Shown piece by piece: positions 24,892-33,038 of a stretch of DNA of 33,665 nucleotides; within the stretch, counting starts at the first letter, position 1; each line of letters begins with the position of its first letter. This DNA is from Bacteroidales bacterium. GTDB taxonomy: Bacteria; Bacteroidota; Bacteroidia; Bacteroidales; WCHB1-69. The notes under the pieces were generated by a model, which was not told where the DNA came from, made no database searches, and was given only the letters and a program-made list of their open reading frames with translations. Location: the NCBI GenBank assembly GCA_017962275.1, contig JAGCVQ010000029.1, positions 1 through 33,665 on the forward strand, read 5' to 3'. The position numbers were made by a program, and so were the translations under genes.

Positions 24892-27800
24892 TATCAAAAA
24901 ATGCAACCGGTTGAAGACGTTGGCTTCGGAGGTGCCGCCGTCGAAGTCGAGGAAGAGGAGGTTGACGTCGGGGTAGAGCTTCCGCATCTTCTTTTCGATG
25001 CCCTTGGAGATAATGTGGTTGGAGATGCAGGCGAACGGCTGCAGGCTGATGATGTTCTTCACGCCGTCTTCCGCCAGCGAGGACATCTCCGCCGGAATCA
25101 GCCAGCCTTCGCCGAAGTTGGCCGCCATGTTGATGATGCGTTCCGCCAATTTCGCCTCGTGGAACATGTCCGCGAAGGGTCGGTAGAACGGGAACTCCTG
25201 GCAGACCTGGTCGAAGGATTTGGCTTGGCGGAACACGATTTTGTACGCCACGTCCGTGAGCCAAAGCGGCAATTTCACCGGCTTGATGTGGTTCTCCTTG
25301 TTGATGTGGAGGTTCACGAAGCTGTTGATGAAGAAGTTATAGATGGATGGCGCCACGACCTCCACACCCTGCTCGGCAAGCCAGTCCAGGACGTTGAGGT
25401 GTCCGAAGGAGTTGTACTTAATGTAGATTTCGCCCACCACACCGACTTTCGGGAGTCGTTTTCCCGTGTCGATGTTGGCGGCAAACTCCGTTACGGCCTC
25501 TTTCAGCAGCCGCTTCATGCCCCGATAGTCGCGGGCTTCGATGAGCGGCAGACATTGGTCGATGTATTTCTGATGCAGCGTTTTGGCGATGCCCGGCTGC
25601 TTCTCACGCGGGCGCGAGGCGTAGTAGATCCGGGACAGGCAGTCGGCATAGAGCAGCGTGTTGATGGCGGGCAAAGCTAACTCCCGGGCGTTGAACGTGA
25701 ATCCGGGCTGTTCGTTGGCCAAAGTGCTGCCTAATGCGAGCGATAATACCGGCACTTTTTCGTAGCCGGCTGCCACTAACGCTTTCTTGATCAGCATGAT
25801 GTAGTTGGTGGCTCGGCACTGTCCGCCCGTCTGCGTGATGATGACGGCCGTGTCGTCCAGATTGTAGTCGCCGCTGCGCAGGGCCTTCAGCAGGCTGCCG
25901 ACCACGATGGTGGCGGGGTAGCAGACCTCGTTGTTGGCGTACTGGAGACCCAATTCCACGCACTCCTTGTCGCCGAGGGGCAAGTTGACCATGTTGTAGC
26001 CGGCCATCTTGAATAGGGTGGGCATGAACTCGGAGTAGCCTCCCGCGAAGTAGGGGGCGAGAATTGTTCTACGGCGGTCGGTTTCCAAGAAGGGTGGGGT
26101 AGTGACAAACGGCTTGTCCACCTTCTCCTGGCGGCTGAACTTCAGGCTCTCCACCATTGAGCGCACGCGCAGGTGCAGCGACCCGATATTGTTCACGTCA
26201 TCGACCTTCAGCAGCGTGAAGCTCTTGCCCTTGCGGTCGAGAATGTCGTGGGTCTCGTCGATGATGAACGCATCGGGACCGCAGCCGAAGGAGGTGATCA
26301 TCATGAAATGCACGTTGTCAGGACTGTTGGCTACATAGTGGGCGGCCTTGAAGACGCGGTTGGGATAAGTCCACTGGGTGACGGCCATCAGCTCGCGATA
26401 GACAGCCGTGTCTTCGTCGCCCGCAATGAACTCCGTAACCACGTCGATGCCCATGTCGGCGATGCAGTCGGAAACCTTGTGCTGGATGAGCGGATCCGAG
26501 TGATAGGGCCTTCCCGCGAGAACCACCACCATGCGGCCTTCCTTCTTCGCTTTCGCCACAATCTCGGTGGCTTCGGTGTGGAGTTCCTCGATGTATTCCC
26601 GTTGGGCCACGATAGCCGCATCCACCGCCTTGTTTGCCACGGACTTGCTGATTCCCAACGTTTTCAGGTATTTGATACATCCCTTGCGCAGGAAACCCTC
26701 GTTGTTCATGGAGATGATGGGCTCGTCGGTGGGGATGCCGAAACGCTCCTCCGTATCGATGGCGTTGCGCACCACGTCGGCATATCCGGCCACGACGGGA
26801 CAGTTGTAGCTGTTGCGGGCTTGGCTGTCGGCGGGCGCCTCCATCACGACGAAGGGGTAGAAGATGCGATCGACTTTCTGCCGTGCCAGGTCGAAGATGT
26901 GACCGTGCATCAGCTTGGCGGGGAAGCAGATGTTCTCGGACATCACCGTGTGGATGCCTTTCTCGTACTGCTTCACCGTGGAGGGACCGGAAAGGACCGT
27001 GCGGATGCCGCAGGTGCGGAACAGCGCGTGCCAGAAGGGGTAGAGCTCGAACATGCCGAGGGAGCGCGGGATGCCGATGACCGGCTTGCCGCCCGCATCG
27101 TTCAGCATCGGGCGCCGGAACAGCATCTTCAGCCGCCGGTGGTGCTGGTTGAAGCCTTTCTTCTGGACTTCTGTGTGGTTGGTGTATATCTTTTCGCAGT
27201 TGTTGCCGGAATAGAAGGTCTGCCCGTTTGAGAAATGGTACTCCAACACGGTGCAGTGGTTCGGGCAGCCGGGACAAACCTGCTGCTTGTTCTCGAATTG
27301 CTGGATGGAGAGGAGTTCGTCGAGGGTCAGCACCTTGGTGACCTTCTGCTCGCGGGCGAAGAGGGCGCAGCCGTAGGCGCCCATCAGTTCGGGGATGTCG
27401 GCAAAGCGGACATCCTTGCCGGTGAGCAGCTCCAGTGCCCGCACCACCGCCAAGTTCTTGAAGGTGCCGCCCTGCACTACGAGGTGGTCGCCGAGCTCCT
27501 CGATTTTTCGTAATTTTAACACTTTGAACAGGCAGTTTTTGATGACCGAGTAGGCAAACCCGGCGGAGATGTCTTCCGCGGAGGTGCCTTCGCGCATGGC
27601 CTGTTTCACTTTGGAGTTCATGAAGACGGTGCAGCGGGTGCCGAGGTCGTAGGGATGCTTCGCCTCGCACGCGATACGGGCGAAATCGCCTACCGTATAG
27701 CCCAGCATCTTGGCGAAGGTCTCAATGAACGAGCCGCAGCCGGAAGAGCAGGCTTCGTTAATCTCAAGTCTTCTAATAGCTTGATTCTCAACAAAGATGG

Positions 27801-29160
27801 CTTTCATATCCTGACCGCCGATGTCGAGGATGAAGGAGACATCGGGGGAGACTTTCTTCGCCCCCAAGTAGTGGGCCATCGTCTCCACTACGCCGTGGTG
27901 CAGCCCGAAGGCCGTTTTTAACAGATTTTCACCGTAGCCGGTGACCGCGCTGTTGAGGATGTTCGGCTCGAAGTCGTGGTCCTTGCACGCCTGCGCGAAC
28001 CGTTTCAGTGCCCCGTGGAACGCCTCGAAGCTGTTGCCGTTGTTGGAACAGTAGTCGGAGAAGAGGATGCGGCCTTCCGTGTCCAAAACCACGAACTTGG
28101 TGGTGGTGGAGCCGGAATCGATGCCGATATAGACCTCGTTGCTCTTCACCTCGTCCCAGCCGACCCGCGACACGAAGAAGTTCTGCTTCTCGGCTTTCCA
28201 TCGCTCAAAATGCTGGTTGTCGGTGAACAAGGGGTTGAGGCGGTTGGCGAGCAGTCGCGATTCGTCTCCCATGGCCTGGCTTTGGACGGTCTGGAGGAAG
28301 TCGGTCAGGGCGATGGGCTCGGGACAGGCGGTGCGGGCCATCAGAGCCGCGCCGTGAGCGGGTACCACGCGGGCATCCGGAACGGCAACGCAATCGTTGT
28401 CAGTGAGTTGCAAGTTCTCCAAGAAGACTTTCCGAAGCTTGGGCAGGAAGGCGAAGGGACCGCCGCAGAAGAAGACGGGGGCTTGCACATCGACGCCGCG
28501 GGAGAGCGTGCCCAGCACCTGCAGGCACACCGCGTGGAAGACGGAGAGGGCGACATCCGCCTTGCTGACGTTGCGGGCCAGCAGGTTCTGGATGTCGGTT
28601 TTGGAGAAGACGCCGCAGCGCGACGCGATGGGATATACGTGTTTGGCCTGTTCGGCCAAGGTGTTCAGTTCGGATGTATCGACATTCAACAGGCTGGCAG
28701 TCTGGTCGATAAAGGCTCCGGTGCCGCCCGCGCAGTTGCCGTTCATGCGGATGTCGGGCATCCGGTCCTTGTCAAAGAAAATCATCTTGCTGTCCTCGCC
28801 CCCGATGTCAATGAAGGTGCGGGTTTGCGGGAAGGACTCCTTTACTAAGGTGGCGGCGGAGATCACCTCCTGCACGAACGGGAACCCCCAGAGGTCGGCG
28901 TAGCCCATGCCCACGCTGCCGGTGACGGCCACGCGGCAGGAACCGGCGCTTTCAGCGTCGAAAAAGGAGCCGGCGCTTTCAGCGTCGGTTTTGCTTGTGA
29001 CGCTAAAAGCGTCACCTCCTAAGATGGCTTGGACTGTTTCCCGGACGTTCATGTTGTGCCGGCGGTAGTCGGCGTAAACGATTTGGTTGTCAGCATTCAG
29101 CACCACCACTTTCACGGTCGTGGAGCCGATGTCTATTCCGATTTTGAGCGTTTTATCCAT
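24880..29160 (-). CDS. Double acyl-CoA dehydratase activase with DUF2229-type C-terminal half
   Basis: The 1426-residue protein belongs to the BadF/HgdC activase class, which couples ATP hydrolysis to electron transfer into 2-hydroxyacyl-CoA dehydratases and related enzymes. Two ASKHA ATPase units lie in tandem. The first starts GIDIGSTTVKV, with IDIGGEDSK, NCAGGTGAF and SRCGVFSKTD. The second starts YIGIDSGSTTTKFVV near residue 342, with LDIGGQDMKA, CSSGCGSF and GTRCTVFMNS. In each, two Cys fit the 4Fe-4S cluster of HgdC. CPGCPNHC near 640 adds another Cys group. The C-terminal half (from about 690, GIPRSLGMFELYPFWHALF) matches the DUF2229 / dehydratase-like region. Length is normal for these fusions. 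Residues 49-73 are an unusual repeat insertion. The gene lies 43 bases downstream of the TetR gene. The substrate is unknown, and no dehydratase alpha/beta pair is adjacent. Confidence 0.9.
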   Translation of the reverse strand: MDKTLKIGIDIGSTTVKVVVLNADNQIVYADYRRHNMNVRETVQAILGGDAFSVTSKTDAESAGSFFDAESAGSCRVAVTGSVGMGYADLWGFPFVQEVISAATLVKESFPQTRTFIDIGGEDSKMIFFDKDRMPDIRMNGNCAGGTGAFIDQTASLLNVDTSELNTLAEQAKHVYPIASRCGVFSKTDIQNLLARNVSKADVALSVFHAVCLQVLGTLSRGVDVQAPVFFCGGPFAFLPKLRKVFLENLQLTDNDCVAVPDARVVPAHGAALMARTACPEPIALTDFLQTVQSQAMGDESRLLANRLNPLFTDNQHFERWKAEKQNFFVSRVGWDEVKSNEVYIGIDSGSTTTKFVVLDTEGRILFSDYCSNNGNSFEAFHGALKRFAQACKDHDFEPNILNSAVTGYGENLLKTAFGLHHGVVETMAHYLGAKKVSPDVSFILDIGGQDMKAIFVENQAIRRLEINEACSSGCGSFIETFAKMLGYTVGDFARIACEAKHPYDLGTRCTVFMNSKVKQAMREGTSAEDISAGFAYSVIKNCLFKVLKLRKIEELGDHLVVQGGTFKNLAVVRALELLTGKDVRFADIPELMGAYGCALFAREQKVTKVLTLDELLSIQQFENKQQVCPGCPNHCTVLEYHFSNGQTFYSGNNCEKIYTNHTEVQKKGFNQHHRRLKMLFRRPMLNDAGGKPVIGIPRSLGMFELYPFWHALFRTCGIRTVLSGPSTVKQYEKGIHTVMSENICFPAKLMHGHIFDLARQKVDRIFYPFVVMEAPADSQARNSYNCPVVAGYADVVRNAIDTEERFGIPTDEPIISMNNEGFLRKGCIKYLKTLGISKSVANKAVDAAIVAQREYIEELHTEATEIVAKAKKEGRMVVVLAGRPYHSDPLIQHKVSDCIADMGIDVVTEFIAGDEDTAVYRELMAVTQWTYPNRVFKAAHYVANSPDNVHFMMITSFGCGPDAFIIDETHDILDRKGKSFTLLKVDDVNNIGSLHLRVRSMVESLKFSRQEKVDKPFVTTPPFLETDRRRTILAPYFAGGYSEFMPTLFKMAGYNMVNLPLGDKECVELGLQYANNEVCYPATIVVGSLLKALRSGDYNLDDTAVIITQTGGQCRATNYIMLIKKALVAAGYEKVPVLSLALGSTLANEQPGFTFNARELALPAINTLLYADCLSRIYYASRPREKQPGIAKTLHQKYIDQCLPLIEARDYRGMKRLLKEAVTEFAANIDTGKRLPKVGVVGEIYIKYNSFGHLNVLDWLAEQGVEVVAPSIYNFFINSFVNLHINKENHIKPVKLPLWLTDVAYKIVFRQAKSFDQVCQEFPFYRPFADMFHEAKLAERIINMAANFGEGWLIPAEMSSLAEDGVKNIISLQPFACISNHIISKGIEKKMRKLYPDVNLLFLDFDGGTSEANVFNRLHFLIANE
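28943..29015 (-). repeat. Three near-palindromic units inserted in frame in the activase gene
   Basis: CCGGCGCTTTCAGCGTCG occurs twice exactly (28943-28960 and 28970-28987). A related perfect palindrome, GTGACGCTAAAAGCGTCAC, is at 28997-29015. On the coding strand they read GACGCTGAAAGCGCC twice and GACGCTTTTAGCGTC once, giving DAESAG twice and DAFSV once. Each unit can form a small hairpin. Confidence 0.85.
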
Positions 29161-29194
29161 AAAAAATTTGAGCGCGCGAAAATAAGATTATTTG

Positions 29195-29228
29195 GGTTAA
29201 GGTTTATAGTTTAAGGTTTAGGGTTAGG
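29195..29228 (-). repeat. Heptamer tract GTTTAAG-like at the 3' end of the TetR gene
   Basis: Read on the plus strand: GGTTAAG, GTTTATA, GTTTAAG, GTTTAGG, GTTAGG. The tract covers the last seven sense codons and the TAA stop (29204-29206) of the TetR gene and continues into the gap before the activase gene. Units are less regular than at 1291 or 21298. Confidence 0.75.
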
Positions 29229-29833
29229 CGGTGGGTGATGAGGCGGATGTTTTCGGATTTGCGGCGTTCGTAGAAGTGTTCGTCGCATTCGGTTGGGTTC
29301 AATAGTTGTACGATGGGACCGGTGGTGAGGATGAGCAGATTCAGGGAGATGATATCCTCTAATAGCAGGCGGGCGTCGATGGGTCGGATTTCGCCTCTCT
29401 CGGCTGCCCTGTCGATCTCAACTTGCAGCTTTTCGAGAAGTTGGTTCATCTCCTCGGCCGCTTTTGACCGGATATCAGTGAAAATCTCCGGGTATTGTTC
29501 CATTTCCTGGAGTTGGAACCGCAAGTAATCCGCGTTGTCCTTCACAAAATCGAAATGCTTCCCGATGGTCGCGGACAGCTTTTCGGGGAAGCTCTTTTCG
29601 GATTCGTCCCAGGACATCAGGACGGATTGGCGCAACAGGTCGATTTTCCGGAGCACTACGAATTTGAAAAGATCCTTTTTCGTTTTGAAGTGATAATGCA
29701 GCAGGGGATGTCCCACTCCGGCCCGTTTGGCGATGGCGACGGTTCTCGCCCCCGCGTATCCGTGCAGGATGAACTCCTTTTCTGCCGCATTCAGGATCTC
29801 CTCCTTCTTGTTATCACACTGATTATTAGACAT
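29204..29833 (-). CDS. TetR/AcrR-family transcriptional regulator
   Basis: A 209-residue regulator. The N-terminal TetR helix-turn-helix is at about residues 10-55 (EEILNAAEKEFILHGYAGARTVAIAKRAGVGHPLLHYHFKTK, shown here only as the recognisable HTH block ending YHFKTKKDLF). The remaining helices form the usual ligand-binding/dimer domain, with a very acidic mid-section. A 14-bp inverted repeat lies at its own transcription start (29859-29872), which fits autorepression. The gene precedes the activase gene by 43 bases on the same strand and probably controls it. The divergent feoAB lies 178 bases away and could be a second target. The C-terminal residues LTLNLKL are encoded by heptamer repeats, so the natural end of the protein may have been changed by the tract. 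Effector unknown. Confidence 0.93.
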   Translation of the reverse strand: MSNNQCDNKKEEILNAAEKEFILHGYAGARTVAIAKRAGVGHPLLHYHFKTKKDLFKFVVLRKIDLLRQSVLMSWDESEKSFPEKLSATIGKHFDFVKDNADYLRFQLQEMEQYPEIFTDIRSKAAEEMNQLLEKLQVEIDRAAERGEIRPIDARLLLEDIISLNLLILTTGPIVQLLNPTECDEHFYERRKSENIRLITHRLTLNLKL

Positions 29834-29858
29834 TTGGTCTTGATACGAGTATAATTGC

Positions 29859-29872
29859 TGACAAAATTGTCA
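29859..29872. promoter_or_regulatory. Likely TetR operator, TGACAA-AA-TTGTCA
   Basis: A perfect 6-bp inverted repeat with a 2-base spacer lies between the -7 box (29878-29885) and the TetR start codon, overlapping the expected transcription start near 29871. Position and symmetry fit an autoregulatory TetR operator. No second copy was seen near the activase or feoAB starts. Confidence 0.6.
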
Positions 29873-29877
29873 GGCGG

Positions 29878-29885
29878 CAAAAATA
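29878..29885 (-). promoter_or_regulatory. -7 box of the TetR-activase unit
   Basis: TATTTTTG followed by CCGCC on the minus strand, 45 bases before the TetR ATG. The -33 region is poor (ATTT at 19 bases). The sequence from the box onward is identical to the rightward promoter at 8871-8883. Confidence 0.6.
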
Positions 29886-29945
29886 CATTTTTTTTTATTG
29901 CTAAAAATCCCCAAAAATGGGGATGCCACGTTCCACACAAAATTG

Positions 29946-29953
29946 CACTTTTG
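29946..29953 (+). promoter_or_regulatory. Possible -7 box for feoAB
   Basis: CACTTTTG followed by CACC lies 58 bases before ATG 30012. It departs from TAnnTTTG at the first base and has no TTTG at -33. An ATCCCCA / TGGGGAT hairpin (29907-29924) lies just upstream. No iron-box (Fur-like) palindrome was recognised. Confidence 0.3.
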
Positions 29954-30011
29954 CACCGTGGTCTGTAAGGACGCAAAATCTCACGTCTCTACACCTCCAA
30001 AATACGGTACG

Positions 30012-32501
30012 ATGAATATTGAGGAACAATCTGGGAATGTGCTGACCCTCGCCGATGTGAAGACCGGCGAGTACTGCGTGATTGTGCGCGTCATGGGGCA
30101 TGGTGGTTTCCGCCACCGGCTCATGGAGATGGGATTTGTGCGCGGCGAGAAGGTGAAGGTCATCCGCAACGCGCCCCTGCGCGACCCCATCGAATACGAG
30201 ATTATGAGCGGGCACGTGTCGCTGCGGCGCATCGAGGCCGAGCATGTGGAGGTGGTCTCCGTCACCGAGGAGGTTGCCAACAGCTACAGCTTCCACGGCA
30301 CCGTCACCGAGGAGACCGAACGCATCCTCGGCAAGGAGGGCAAGCGCATCCACGTCGCCCTCGTGGGCAATCCCAACTGCGGCAAGACCTCCTTCTTCAA
30401 CCACGCCACCGGCATGCGGGAGAAGGTCGGCAACTACAGCGGTGTCACCGTCGATTCCAAAGTCGGCTATTTCAAGCACAAAGGCTACACCATCGCCCTT
30501 GCGGACCTGCCCGGTACCTACTCGCTCACCGAATACACCCCCGAGGAACTCTATGTGCGCCAGTACATTATGGAGCAGCATCCGGACATCGTGCTCAACG
30601 TGGCCGATGCCTCCAACCTCGAACGCAACCTCTTCCTCACCACCCAGCTCATTGACATGAACGTGCCCATGGTGATGGCCCTCAACATGTACGACGAGCT
30701 CGAGAAGAACGGCGACCAGCTCGACTTGGACACCCTCCAGGAGCTTTTCGGCTTCCCTATCATTCCGACCGTCTCTTCCAAAGGCACCGGAATCCAGGAG
30801 GTGATGGCCAACATCGTGAATCTTTACGAGAACCTGGAACAGTACACCAAGCACGTCCACATCAACTACGGCGCGGATTTGGAGAAATCCATCGGCATCA
30901 TCAAGGAGGGGCTGATGGAGATTCCCGATCTGGCCAGCCACTATTCCATCCGTTACCTTGCCATCGAGCTGCTTGCCGGCGACAAGACCATCGAGAATTT
31001 GGTGGGCAAGTACGACAACGACAAGAAGGTCAGTGCGTTGGCGGCAGAGCAGCGGGCGGTTATCGAGAAACGCTACAACGAGGACGCGGCCAGCATTGTG
31101 TCCGGCGCGAAGTACGGTTTCGTGCGCGGCGCCCTCCTCGAAACCTATACCCAGGGCAAGGACAAGAGCACACAGCCGGCCTATTCCGCCGACAAGATTC
31201 TGACCAACAAATGGTTGGGGTTCCCGATTCTGGTCTTCTTCCTCTGGTTTATGTTCCAGATGACCTTCACGTTAGGGGCGTACCCGCAGGCGTGGCTGGA
31301 GAGTTTCTTCGGCTGGTTGGGCGATGTCATCACCCGCGTGCTGCCCGACGGCATCGTCAAGGACCTGCTCGTCGATGGCATCATCGCCGGGGTAGGGGGT
31401 GTCTGCTCGTTTCTGCCTAACATCCTGATACTCTTCTTCTTCATCTCCATTTTGGAGGACACCGGCTACATGGCCCGCGCCGCCTTCATCATGGACAAGC
31501 TGATGCACCGGATGGGGCTGCACGGCAAGTCGTTCATCCCCTACATCATCGGTTTCGGGTGCAGTGTGCCGGCCATCATGGCCACGCGCACCTTGGAGAA
31601 CCGCAAAGACCGCATCCTCACCATCATCACCGTGCCGTTCATGTCGTGTTCGGCGCGGCTGCCCGTCTATCTGCTGATTATCTCCGCCTTCTTCACGAAG
31701 CATCAGGGGCTGATTCTCACCTCCATCTACCTGCTCGGCATCGTGATGGCCATCGTCACGTCGCTGTTGGTCAAGAAGGCCGCTTTCAAGCAGGAGCGCG
31801 ACCAGTTCGTGATGGAGCTGCCGCCCTACCGCATCCCGACTTTCCGCAACGCCATGATCCACATGTGGGACAAGAGCGTGCAGTACCTCAAGAAGATGGG
31901 CACGGTGATTCTCGTGGCCACGGTCATCATCTGGGCGTTGGAGTATTTCCCGCGTCACGGCAAGGAGGTGGATGCCTACACCGCGCAGATCGAGCGGGTG
32001 CAGGCGGATGAGACGTTGAGCGCCGCCGATCGTGACGCGCAGGTCGCTCAGTTGGAGCTCGACCGTTCGGCGTGCCAGATTGAGAACTCCTATATCGGGC
32101 GTTTCGGCAGGTTCGTGGCGCCGGTGTTTCGTCCGCTGGGTTTCGACTGGCAGATGGGGGTCTCGCTGATCACGGGTTTCGCCGCCAAGGAGATCGTGGT
32201 CTCCTCGATGGGCGTGCTCTACCACAGCGACTTGGAGGCCGACGAGCACTCCTCGGCCTTGCAGAAGAGTTTGCAGACACACACATGGACGTCGGGTCCC
32301 GACATCGGGAAGCCGGTGTTCACCCCGTGGGTGGCGTTCGGCTTCATGGTGTTCATTTTGCTTTATTTCCCGTGCGTGGCGGCGTTGTCGGCCATCCGCC
32401 GCGAAGCCGGTCGCAAGTGGCTGCTTTTCAACATCTTCTATACCACGGGCGTGGCCTGGCTGGCGGCGTTTGTGGTGAGATTGGTGAGTATGGTGGTATA
32501 A
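30012..32501 (+). CDS. feoB: Ferrous iron transporter, FeoA-FeoB fusion
   Basis: FeoB imports Fe(II) across the inner membrane. The 829-residue product begins with a FeoA-like SH3 domain (about 1-80, with GGFRHRLMEMGFVRGEKVKVI and PLRDPIEYEIMSG). The G-protein domain follows: G1 GNPNCGKTSFFN (about 118), switch GNYSGVTVDSK, G3 DLPGTYSL, G4 NMYDE. Then come the helical spacer and the membrane part with both gate motifs, GFGCSVPAIMATRT and PFMSCSARLPVY, each with its conserved Cys. The FeoA fusion is typical of Bacteroidota. The start is ATG 30012 (MNIEEQ). The frame is open to 29898, but that extension is low-complexity non-family sequence and crosses the promoter region. Divergent from the TetR gene. 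Heptamer repeats begin two bases after the stop. Confidence 0.97.
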   Translation: MNIEEQSGNVLTLADVKTGEYCVIVRVMGHGGFRHRLMEMGFVRGEKVKVIRNAPLRDPIEYEIMSGHVSLRRIEAEHVEVVSVTEEVANSYSFHGTVTEETERILGKEGKRIHVALVGNPNCGKTSFFNHATGMREKVGNYSGVTVDSKVGYFKHKGYTIALADLPGTYSLTEYTPEELYVRQYIMEQHPDIVLNVADASNLERNLFLTTQLIDMNVPMVMALNMYDELEKNGDQLDLDTLQELFGFPIIPTVSSKGTGIQEVMANIVNLYENLEQYTKHVHINYGADLEKSIGIIKEGLMEIPDLASHYSIRYLAIELLAGDKTIENLVGKYDNDKKVSALAAEQRAVIEKRYNEDAASIVSGAKYGFVRGALLETYTQGKDKSTQPAYSADKILTNKWLGFPILVFFLWFMFQMTFTLGAYPQAWLESFFGWLGDVITRVLPDGIVKDLLVDGIIAGVGGVCSFLPNILILFFFISILEDTGYMARAAFIMDKLMHRMGLHGKSFIPYIIGFGCSVPAIMATRTLENRKDRILTIITVPFMSCSARLPVYLLIISAFFTKHQGLILTSIYLLGIVMAIVTSLLVKKAAFKQERDQFVMELPPYRIPTFRNAMIHMWDKSVQYLKKMGTVILVATVIIWALEYFPRHGKEVDAYTAQIERVQADETLSAADRDAQVAQLELDRSACQIENSYIGRFGRFVAPVFRPLGFDWQMGVSLITGFAAKEIVVSSMGVLYHSDLEADEHSSALQKSLQTHTWTSGPDIGKPVFTPWVAFGFMVFILLYFPCVAALSAIRREAGRKWLLFNIFYTTGVAWLAAFVVRLVSMVV

Positions 32502-32503
32502 TT

Positions 32504-32531
32504 GATAATGGATAATGGATAATGGATAATT
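32504..32531 (+). repeat. Heptamer tract GATAATG, four copies, after feoB
   Basis: Three exact GATAATG units and one GATAATT start two bases after the feoB stop. Confidence 0.9.
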
Positions 32532-32567
32532 ATTGGGGTCGCTCGTTGCAGCCTGAAGCTTGACACA

Positions 32568-32595
32568 CCATAACCCATAATCCTTAACCCTTAAA
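32568..32595 (+). repeat. Heptamer tract CCATAAC / CCTTAAC, four copies
   Basis: CCATAAC, CCATAAT, CCTTAAC and CCTTAAA in unbroken 7-base register, ending three bases before the 11-bp-phased array. Confidence 0.85.
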
Positions 32596-32598
32596 CTC

Positions 32599-32671
32599 CT
32601 TGCTGCCCCCTTGCTGACTCCTTTCTGTCTCCTTGCTGGTTTCTTGCTGAAACCTTGCTGAAATCAGCAAG
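32599..32671. repeat. 11-bp-phased CTTGCTG array ending in an inverted copy
   Basis: CTTGCTG (one copy CTTTCTG) begins at 32599, 32610, 32621, 32632, 32643 and 32654, exactly every 11 bases, with variable 4-base spacers. In the next phase position, 32665, stands the inverted copy CAGCAAG, giving the palindrome CTTGCTGAAATCAGCAAG. The fixed core with variable spacers differs from an ordinary microsatellite and resembles a row of protein-binding sites on one face of the helix. The function is unknown. Confidence 0.85.
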
Positions 32672-32680
32672 AAACAGCAC

Positions 32681-32817
32681 GTGAAGGCTTGGTAGACAGT
32701 ACTTTAGGTAAAATCAATCGGGAAACGCTATCCTTAACCTATTGTTATTCAAACAAATGGACAACAGGCGGGACGGTTGGTTCGGGTTTCAGTGAAGGCT
32801 TGGCAGACAGTACTTTA
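32681..32817 (+). repeat. Direct repeat of 26 bases, two copies 111 bases apart
   Basis: The 26-base segment beginning GTGAAGGCTTGG and ending ACAGTACTTTA occurs at 32681-32706 and 32792-32817 with a single T/C difference. The sequence between the copies is not repeated and has no gene. Possibly a duplication remnant or the ends of a lost insertion. Confidence 0.8.
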
Positions 32818-32889
32818 TAAGAACACCCATGGAAGGGGAGTCCACCGCCTGCAATGTGAGGGGCTGTTAGAGGAAGTCGGAACCACCCA

Positions 32890-32922
32890 TCTCCATTTTG
32901 GAGAGGGGCCGGGGGAGAGGTG
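32890..32922. repeat. REP-like hairpin with G-rich flank
   Basis: TCTCCA and TGGAGA pair around TTT (32890-32904), followed by GGGGCCGGGGGAGAGG. Such elements are scattered between genes in many Bacteroidota, and their conceptual translations (SPGPSP type) are often mistaken for short proteins. The repeat family is assigned from memory of its look, not by search. Confidence 0.5.
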
Positions 32923-33038
32923 TCTTTCACACCCGTGTAGGTCTGGGGTAACTCTGGGGTAACCATGGTTGTGTCTGCCCGTCCTCTTCATCCGCAACTC
33001 GGGATAGCGGCGGTGCATCTACGACTTAGCATTTTGCG

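Noticed and set aside
24844..25680. Plus-strand frame of 278 codons after the CHU_C protein gene
   Set aside because: It begins inside the terminator stem and lies antisense to the activase gene. There is no recognisable protein.
29907..29924. ATCCCCA / TGGGGAT hairpin considered as an iron-responsive element or riboswitch
   Set aside because: A 7-bp stem with an AAAA loop, probably upstream of the transcription start, and no known aptamer features.
29898..30011. N-terminal extension of FeoAB by 38 residues
   Set aside because: The extension covers the promoter region and hairpin and has no similarity to FeoA. ATG 30012 begins at the expected FeoA start.
32745..33018. Short frames in the non-coding region (SPGPSP-type translation)
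   Set aside because: They are translations of the REP-like hairpin and its G-rich flank. No start signals or conserved protein features.
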